Source: Burkholderiales bacterium (GTDB taxonomy: Bacteria > Pseudomonadota > Gammaproteobacteria > Burkholderiales > Casimicrobiaceae). Taken from it: a DNA stretch of 37,313 nt. A program made the translations under genes and the position numbers. Below are positions 31,760 through 37,313 of the stretch, piece by piece. The stretch lies in contig JAICUU010000008.1 in NCBI GenBank assembly GCA_025935675.1, positions 1 through 37,313 of the forward strand, in the 5' to 3' direction. The notes beneath the pieces were generated by a model. The model was not told where the DNA came from, made no database searches, and saw nothing but the letters and a program-made list of their open reading frames with translations. How positions within the stretch are numbered: position 1 is the first letter of the stretch; every line of letters begins with the position of its first letter.

Positions 31760-33553
31760 ATGTTCGGTCGGTTCGCCCCGCTCGTTCGGGGCTTCGTCGC
31801 GTCGCTTGCGCTTTGCGTCGCGTGCGCCGCCGCTGCCGCTGCCGACCCCGCGAAGGTCTACCGGATCGCGTTTCCGACCGCGGAAACGGGGTTCGATCCC
31901 GCGAAGGTCTCCGATCTCTATTCGAACGAGGTCAACGAGGCGATCTTCGACCGGCTGCTCACGTACGACTGGCTCGCGCGGCCCGCGAAGATCGTGCCGA
32001 TGGTCGCCGAGTCGATGCCCGAGGTGAGCGCCGACGGCAAGGTCTACACGTTCCACTTGCGCAAGGGCGTCTACTTCGCCGACGACCCGGCATTCAAGGG
32101 GAAAAAGCGCGAGCTCGTCGCCCAGGACTTCGTCTACAGCTTCGAGCGCATCGCCGATCCGGCCAACCGCTCGCCGTGGGCGTTCATCTTCGAGGGCCGC
32201 GTGGTCGGCCTCGACGAGGCGGTGGCGGCGGCGAAGAAGTCGGGACGCTTCGACTACGACGCGCCGATCGCGGGGCTGACCGCCGTCGACAGGTACACGC
32301 TCAGGATCACGCTGACGCGCACCGACTACATGTTCCTGTACGCGGCCGCGCACACGACGCTGTGCGCCGTCGCGCGCGAGGTCATCGAGGCGTACGCCAA
32401 CGACACGATGGCGCATCCGGTCGGCACCGGGCCGTACGTGCTGAAGGAATGGGTGCGCGGCTCGCGGATCGTGCTCGAGGCCAACCCCGGCTTCCGCGGC
32501 TTCACGTGGGATTTCGCGCCGTCGACGCAGGACGCCGACTGGGACCACAAGGTCATCGCCGACATGAAGGGCAAGGCGATGCCGCAGATCGGGCGCGTCG
32601 AGATCAGCATCATGGACGAGGACCAGTCGCGCTGGCTCGCGTTCCAGCAGCAGCAGCTCGACACGCTCAACGTGCCCCTCGGCTTCATCGCCAAGGGGAT
32701 CTCGCCCGACGGCAAGCTTTTGCCCGACCTCGCGGCAAAGAAGATCGAGCTCTTCCGCGGCAACGACCTCGACGTCACGTACTCCACGTTCAATTTCAAG
32801 GACCCGGTCATCGGCGGCTACACGCCGGAGAAGATCGCGCTGCGGCGCGCGATCATCATGGGCTACCGCGACGACGAGGAGCGGCGCATCGTGCGCAAGG
32901 GGCAGATGCGCTACATCGCGATGCCGGTGCCACCGGGCGTGGTCGGCTACGACCCCAACTACGTCGCGGTCGATCACTACGACCCGGTGCTCGCCAACGC
33001 GCTGCTCGACCACTTCGGCTACAGGAAGGGCGCCGACGGCTGGCGCACGCTGCCCGACGGCAAGCCGCTGGTGATCCACTACGCGACGGGCTCGTCGGCG
33101 ATCGAGCGCGAGTTCAGCGAGCTGTGGAAGCGCTCGATGGACGACCTCGGCCTGCGCATCGAGTTCGACATCGCCAAGTTCGCCGACCACCTCAAGGCGG
33201 CCAAGGCCTGCCACCTGATGATGTGGGGCGCGGCATGGATCGCCGACTGGCCCGACGCCGACAACTTCATGCAGCTCCTCTACGGCCCCAACACCGGGCA
33301 GAGCAACAACGGCTGCTACCAGTCGCCGGCGTTCGACAAGCTCTACGAGGCGTCGACGCACCTGCCGACCGACTCGACCGAGCGGATGAAGCTGTTCCTC
33401 GACATGGCGCGGCAGATGCAGGTCGACGGCGCGTGGCAGGTGAGCGGCTCGCGGCTGCGCAACCAGCTGCTGTGGCCGTGGGTCCTGGGCTACAAGAAGC
33501 ACCCGATCCTGCAGGCGGAATGGGTGTACATGGACATGGCGCCGCGCTCGTAG
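31760..33553 (+). CDS. Peptide/nickel-type ABC transporter substrate-binding protein (SBP family 5), copy 1
   Basis: 597 aa from ATG 31760 with GAGGG SD; the track start at 31640 runs antisense to the DUF2062 gene. Signal peptide MFGRFAPLVRGFVASLALCVACAAAAAA. Family-5 features: early SGFDP-like (ETGFDPAKVSDLYSNEVNEAIFDRL), VYTFHLRKGVYF, HPVGTGPYVLKEW, and late IADWPDADNFMQLLYGPNTGQSNNGCY. It captures peptides or similar solutes in the periplasm. Followed after 16 nt by a close paralog and then by permease genes. Confidence 0.92.
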   Translation: MFGRFAPLVRGFVASLALCVACAAAAAADPAKVYRIAFPTAETGFDPAKVSDLYSNEVNEAIFDRLLTYDWLARPAKIVPMVAESMPEVSADGKVYTFHLRKGVYFADDPAFKGKKRELVAQDFVYSFERIADPANRSPWAFIFEGRVVGLDEAVAAAKKSGRFDYDAPIAGLTAVDRYTLRITLTRTDYMFLYAAAHTTLCAVAREVIEAYANDTMAHPVGTGPYVLKEWVRGSRIVLEANPGFRGFTWDFAPSTQDADWDHKVIADMKGKAMPQIGRVEISIMDEDQSRWLAFQQQQLDTLNVPLGFIAKGISPDGKLLPDLAAKKIELFRGNDLDVTYSTFNFKDPVIGGYTPEKIALRRAIIMGYRDDEERRIVRKGQMRYIAMPVPPGVVGYDPNYVAVDHYDPVLANALLDHFGYRKGADGWRTLPDGKPLVIHYATGSSAIEREFSELWKRSMDDLGLRIEFDIAKFADHLKAAKACHLMMWGAAWIADWPDADNFMQLLYGPNTGQSNNGCYQSPAFDKLYEASTHLPTDSTERMKLFLDMARQMQVDGAWQVSGSRLRNQLLWPWVLGYKKHPILQAEWVYMDMAPRS

Positions 33554-33569
33554 CGGCGCTGCCTCGACG

Positions 33570-35336
33570 ATGCGGATTCGCGCCGTAGCCGTGTTGGCCG
33601 CCGTTGCGCTGGCGGTGACGGCGCCCGCATGGGCCGCCGACCCGAACAAGGTGATTCGCGACGTGTTCCCGGTCGCCGAATCGGGCTTCGATCCCGCCGC
33701 GGCGCACGACCTCTACTCGGCCGAGGTCGAGCAGGCGATCTTCGAGACGCTGTACACGTACGACTACCTCGCGCGTCCCGCCAAGGTGGTGCCGCTCACC
33801 GCCGACGGCATGCCGGTCGTCACCGACGACGGCAAGACGTACACGATCAAGCTGAAGCGCGGCATCTACTTCACGCCCGACAAGGCATTCAAGGGCAAGC
33901 GCCGCGAGCTCACCGTCGACGACTACATCTACGAGTTGAAGCGCCTCGCCGACCCGAAGATCAAGTCGGCGTGGACGTTCCTGGTCGAGGGCAAGATCGT
34001 CGGCCTCGACGCGCTCGCCGAGGAGGCGAAGAAGACCGGCAAGTTCGACTACGACCGCAAGATCGAGGGCCTCGAGGCGATCGACCCGTACACGCTGCGC
34101 ATCCGCTTGACCGCGACCGACTACAACCTGCCGTACGTGCTCGCGCACGAGCCGACGTCGGCGGTGGCGCGCGAGGTCGTCGAGATGTACGCCGAGTCGG
34201 ACGGGCGGATCATGGCCAATCCCGTCGGTACCGGGCCGTACATGCTGACCGAGTGGATCCACAGCTCGAAGATGGTGCTGACCGCCAATCCCGGCTACCG
34301 CGGCTTCACCTGGAACTTCACGTCGAGCGATCCCGCGGACGCGCCGCTGATCGCCGAGATGAAGGGCAAGTCGATGCCGCGGGTCGGCCGCGTCGAGATC
34401 TACGTGATGGAGGAGGATCAGTCGCGCCTCCTCGCGTTCCAGAACCGCGAGCTCGACATCATGAACCTCGAGGGCCCGCTCGCGCCCAAGGTCCTCGACG
34501 GCGACAAGCTCAAGCCCGCGTTCGCGGAGCTCGGCGTCAAGCTGTCGCGGATCGTCGACCCCGAGATCAGCTACACGTACTGGAACATGGAGGATCCCGT
34601 CTGGGGCGGCTTCGGGCTGCCGCAGATCGCGCTGCGACGCGCGGTGGCGATGAGCTACGACACCGACGCCGACATCCGCGTGATCCGCAACGGCCAGGCG
34701 GTCGCGGCGAAGTACCCGATCCCGCCCGGCGTCGTCGGCCACGTGCCCGACTGGCAGCCGCTCAACGCCTACGATCCCGCAACGGCCAATGCGCTCCTCG
34801 ACCATTTCGGGTACAAGAAGGCGGCCGACGGCTACCGCAACCTTCCCGACGGCCGCCCGTTCGCGATGACGCTCTCGTCGCGACCCGACACGCTCGGCCG
34901 CCAGCAGGACGAGCTGTGGAAGAAGTCGCTCGATGCGATCGGCGTGCGCCTCGACGTGCGCAAGGACAAGTTCCCGGAGCAGTTGAAGGCAGAGAAGGCG
35001 TGCAAGCTGCAGAGCCGCGTCGCGTCGTGGATCGCCGACTATCCCGACGGCGACAATTTCATGCAGCTCATGTACGGCCCGAACACCGGGCAGAGCAACA
35101 ACGGCTGCGCGCGCATCCCCGCGTACGACAAGCTCTACGAGCAGTCGGTGCGGATGCCGCCGGGGCCCGCCCGCGACAAGCTCTACATGGACATGACGCG
35201 GATCACCGAGGTCTACGCGACGTGGCGGCTGACGATCAGCCGCTACCGCAACCAGCTCGTCCAGCCGCGCGTCGAAGGCTACAGGAAGCACCCGATCCTG
35301 CACGCGCAGTGGCAGTATCTGGACGTCAAGGAGTAG
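33570..35336 (+). CDS. Peptide/nickel-type ABC transporter substrate-binding protein (SBP family 5), copy 2
   Basis: 588 aa. Signal peptide MRIRAVAVLAAVALAVTAPAWA. Collinear with copy 1 throughout (ESGFDPAAAHDLYSAEVEQAIFETLYTYDYLARPAK; NPVGTGPYMLTEW; IADYPDGDNFMQLMYGPNTGQSNNGC), so the pair arose by tandem duplication and has since diverged. Differences cluster around residues 300-370 and in the C-terminal lobe, suggesting different ligands. No obvious SD before ATG 33570, so translation may be coupled to copy 1 (gap 16 nt). Confidence 0.92.
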   Translation: MRIRAVAVLAAVALAVTAPAWAADPNKVIRDVFPVAESGFDPAAAHDLYSAEVEQAIFETLYTYDYLARPAKVVPLTADGMPVVTDDGKTYTIKLKRGIYFTPDKAFKGKRRELTVDDYIYELKRLADPKIKSAWTFLVEGKIVGLDALAEEAKKTGKFDYDRKIEGLEAIDPYTLRIRLTATDYNLPYVLAHEPTSAVAREVVEMYAESDGRIMANPVGTGPYMLTEWIHSSKMVLTANPGYRGFTWNFTSSDPADAPLIAEMKGKSMPRVGRVEIYVMEEDQSRLLAFQNRELDIMNLEGPLAPKVLDGDKLKPAFAELGVKLSRIVDPEISYTYWNMEDPVWGGFGLPQIALRRAVAMSYDTDADIRVIRNGQAVAAKYPIPPGVVGHVPDWQPLNAYDPATANALLDHFGYKKAADGYRNLPDGRPFAMTLSSRPDTLGRQQDELWKKSLDAIGVRLDVRKDKFPEQLKAEKACKLQSRVASWIADYPDGDNFMQLMYGPNTGQSNNGCARIPAYDKLYEQSVRMPPGPARDKLYMDMTRITEVYATWRLTISRYRNQLVQPRVEGYRKHPILHAQWQYLDVKE

Positions 35337-35378
35337 TCGGAGGAGAAGGGGGAAGAAAGCGCGGCGTGGCGGGCGATC

Positions 35379-35397
35379 CCCGCGGCGACCGCGCGGG
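35379..35397 (+). other. GC hairpin between binding-protein and permease genes
   Basis: CCCGCG-N7-CGCGGG lies in the 185-nt gap 35337-35521, with further GC-rich self-complementary sequence to ~35440. No T-tract. It may stabilise the binding-protein mRNA 3' end or attenuate read-through. Nothing else is seen in the gap except a weak -10-like TAGGCT at 35468. Confidence 0.3.
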
Positions 35398-35521
35398 CCC
35401 GGCAACGGGCGGCGCGGCGGGCCGCTCCCGGACACGGGGGCGGTTCGCGCGGACGCCGCGGGACGGGTAGGCTAATGCGTGCGCGGCGGAACCCGCGGAC
35501 GCGAGAAGGCGAGGTGACGGC

Positions 35522-36460
35522 ATGACCGCGTACATCCTGCGACGGCTGTGGCAGATGATCCCGACGCTGCTCGGGGTGATCCTGCTCGTGTTCTTCCTGT
35601 TCAACTGGGTGGGCGGCGATCCCGCCTACGTGCTGGCGGGCAAGATCAGCAACCAGGAGCAGATCGACAACATCCGCCGCCAGCTCGGCGTCGACCAGCC
35701 CTACTACGTGCAGCTCGGCATCTTCATCAAGCAGGTGCTGACCGGCAACTTCGGCGCGTCGTGGAGCACCAACGAGACGATCTCGCACATCCTCGCCACG
35801 CGCCTCGGGCCGTCGCTGACGGTGACGGTGCCGCTCCTCATCCTCGACACGCTGATCGCCATCGGCCTGGCGCTCGCCGTCGCCTACGTGCGCGGCTCGC
35901 TGACGGATCGGATGGTGATGATCGTCTGCACGGTCGGTCTGTCGGTCTCGATCCTCGTCTACATCATCGTGTTCCAGTACGTGTTCGCCTACAAGCTCGG
36001 CTGGTTCCCGGTGCAGGGATGGGGCGACAGCTTCTGGCAGAACCTCGTCAAGTACGCGTCGCTGCCCATCCTGATCGGCCTCGCCGTGTCGATCGCGCCC
36101 GACCTGCGGCTCTTCCGCACGTTCGTGCTCGACGAGATCAACCAGGACTACGTGCGCACCGCGCGCGCCAAGGGCGTCGGCGAGAACCGCATCATGTGGG
36201 TGCACGTGCTGCGCAACGCGTCGATCCCGATCATCACCAACGTGATGGCGCAGCTTCCCGGCTTGCTGGTGGGCGTCTTTCTCATCGAGCGCTTCTTCTC
36301 GATCCCCGGCATCGGCCGCGAGGTGATCCTCGCCGTCGAGCGCTCCGACTTCCCGGTGATCAAGGCGATCACCGTGTACGTCGCGGTGGCGACCATGGTG
36401 TTCAACCTGCTCGCCGACCTGATGTACAAGGCCGTCGACCCGCGCGTCCAGCTCAAGTAG
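35522..36460 (+). CDS. DppB/OppB-like ABC transporter permease
   Basis: 312 aa. N-terminus MTAYILRRLWQMIPTLLGVILLVFFLFN is typical of DppB/OppB. Then the periplasmic loop (GDPAYVLAGK, QIDNIRRQLGVDQPYYVQ), six TM segments and the EAA loop DYVRTARAKGVGENRIMWVHVLRNA, ending FNLLADLMYKAVDPRVQLK. SD GAGGTGA is present. Inner-membrane half-channel for the solutes bound by the upstream SBPs. Confidence 0.94.
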   Translation: MTAYILRRLWQMIPTLLGVILLVFFLFNWVGGDPAYVLAGKISNQEQIDNIRRQLGVDQPYYVQLGIFIKQVLTGNFGASWSTNETISHILATRLGPSLTVTVPLLILDTLIAIGLALAVAYVRGSLTDRMVMIVCTVGLSVSILVYIIVFQYVFAYKLGWFPVQGWGDSFWQNLVKYASLPILIGLAVSIAPDLRLFRTFVLDEINQDYVRTARAKGVGENRIMWVHVLRNASIPIITNVMAQLPGLLVGVFLIERFFSIPGIGREVILAVERSDFPVIKAITVYVAVATMVFNLLADLMYKAVDPRVQLK

Positions 36461-36471
36461 GAGGCGACGAG

Positions 36472-37313
36472 ATGGCTATCGACCTGGCAACGCTGCCCGC
36501 CGCCGCCCCCGCGCGCGAGATCCCGCACACCGTCTCGCCGAGCCTGTGGACGCTCGCCTGGCGGCGCCTCCGCCAGGATCGCGTGGCGATGGTGTCGATG
36601 GCGATCGTCGCGGCATTCCTCGTGTTGATCACGCTGTCGGCGACGGGCCTCATCGCCGCCGACTGGTCGCGCGAGGTCGGCGTCAACTACGCGCCGCCGA
36701 CGTTCATGGGTCCCGACGCGTCGAGCCAGCACGCGCAAACCGAGGCGACGGCGCCCGCCGCCGAAGGCGAGACGCTCGCGAGCCACTATCACTCGACGAT
36801 CGTCGACCCGCTCGCCGGCGTGCTGGCGGAGATCCGCGCCAGGCAGGGCAAGCCGCCGGCCGCGGCGCCCGGCGGCGCGGCTGCGTCGCCCGATGCGACG
36901 GTCGATCCGCTCGCCGACGTGATGGCCGACATCCGCGCCGGCAAGGGCGGCGCCGTGGTGAGCGAGGCGCGCGCGGCGACGCTGCCGTTCGGCGGCGACA
37001 AGTGGGGCCGCGACGTCCTCAAGAAGACGATCAAGGGCTCGGAGACGTCGATCCTGGTCGGCATCCTGTCGGCGGTGCTTGCGACGTTCCTCGGCACGCT
37101 GTTCGGCGCGCTCGCCGGCTACTACGGCAAGGGAGTCGACGATTTCTTCAACTGGTTCTACAGCGTGTTCAGCTCGATCCCCTACCTGCTGCTGATCCTC
37201 GCGGTCGCCGCGGTGCTGAAGCAGAAGGGCCTCGTGACGATCGTGCTGATCCTGGGGCTCACCGGCTGGTCGGGCATCTTCCGCCTGGTCCGCGGCGAGT
37301 ACCTGAAGCACAA
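36472..37313 (+). CDS. DppC/OppC-like ABC transporter permease (3' truncated by window end)
   Basis: Not in the ORF track because it runs off the window; ATG 36472 has SD GGAGG 8 nt upstream. About 280 codons are visible. OppC_N segment (SLWTLAWRRLRQDRVAMVSMAIVAAFLVLI, TM1), then an unusually long periplasmic insertion of ~110 residues, then PFGGDKWGRDVLKKTIKGSETSILVGILSAVL and the start of the permease core (SSIPYLLLILAV, GWSGIFRLVRGEYLKH). The insertion contains a duplicated motif, VDPLAGVLAEIRARQGK and VDPLADVMADIRAGKGG, linked by Ala/Pro-rich sequence. Pairs with the DppB-like protein. Confidence 0.92.
   Translation, partial: MAIDLATLPAAAPAREIPHTVSPSLWTLAWRRLRQDRVAMVSMAIVAAFLVLITLSATGLIAADWSREVGVNYAPPTFMGPDASSQHAQTEATAPAAEGETLASHYHSTIVDPLAGVLAEIRARQGKPPAAAPGGAAASPDATVDPLADVMADIRAGKGGAVVSEARAATLPFGGDKWGRDVLKKTIKGSETSILVGILSAVLATFLGTLFGALAGYYGKGVDDFFNWFYSVFSSIPYLLLILAVAAVLKQKGLVTIVLILGLTGWSGIFRLVRGEYLKH

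Noticed and set aside
35461-35521. Promoter directly before the DppB-like gene
   Set aside because: Only a weak TAGGCT with a poor -35 (TTCGCG). Read-through from the SBP genes is the simpler explanation.

Overview
The window is very GC-rich bacterial chromosome. Its gene order and protein types point to a betaproteobacterium (Burkholderiales/Rhodocyclales-like). The evidence is a bamD / rluD / pgeF / phaC-phaB / phaP / phaR neighbourhood, a PhaR-type PHB repressor, an RpfE-like gene coupled to recJ, and REP elements translating as VIPAQAGIQ. I see no phage genes, transposases, rRNA, tRNA or CRISPR. This is mostly core chromosome with some accessory transport operons.

Layout. 1-1919: two divergent, paralogous family-3 (amino-acid type) solute-binding proteins sharing a short promoter region. 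1047-5995: the second of these leads a tightly packed six-gene operon continuing with a small secreted protein, an MlaB-MlaE-like fused permease, an MlaF-like ATPase, an MCE-domain protein and an ABC auxiliary lipoprotein, that is, an Mla/Pqi-like lipid transporter. 6027-11881 (minus): a complete RND efflux operon (adaptor, HAE1 pump, outer-membrane factor). 11980-13386 (minus): rimO. 13498-17818: the polyhydroxybutyrate locus, with phaR (minus), phasin phaP (plus), an apparent unannotated small RNA (plus), phaB and phaC (minus). No phaA thiolase is present here. 17906-20821: a small membrane protein (plus), then a ZIP metal transporter, pgeF and rluD (minus). 20864-21685: bamD (plus). 21690-25142 (minus): a DinG/YoaA-like helicase, an uncharacterised secreted protein and a FabG-like reductase. 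25404-28155 (minus): recJ and an RpfE-like gene. 28265-30191 (plus): lolC-lolD. 30192-30464: a REPIN-like inverted repeat pair abutting a fragment of a membrane protein gene. 30465-31707 (minus): an AlkA-type glycosylase and a DUF2062 protein. 31760-37313 (plus): a peptide/nickel-type ABC transporter with two tandem binding proteins, a DppB-like permease and a truncated (window edge) DppC-like permease.

Most interesting result. Between phaP and phaB, two perfect intrinsic terminators bracket a segment that looks like a ~113-nt small RNA gene. It has an extended -10 promoter, a long stem-loop, a second 9-bp stem-loop presenting an anti-Shine-Dalgarno loop (UCUCCUCCUCCU), and its own terminator. 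Its +1 region shares TTTGTGC-N2-TGC with the +1 region of the phaP promoter, at the same distance from the -10 box. Related TTGTGC-N3-GC elements lie upstream of the sRNA and of the FabG-like gene. I infer a PhaR-type regulon that includes a non-coding RNA able to mask ribosome-binding sites; the neighbouring phaB SD (GAGGAGGA) is one possible target.

Start codons were chosen by eye from frame, Shine-Dalgarno sequence and family N-termini. Promoter calls are consensus matches only.
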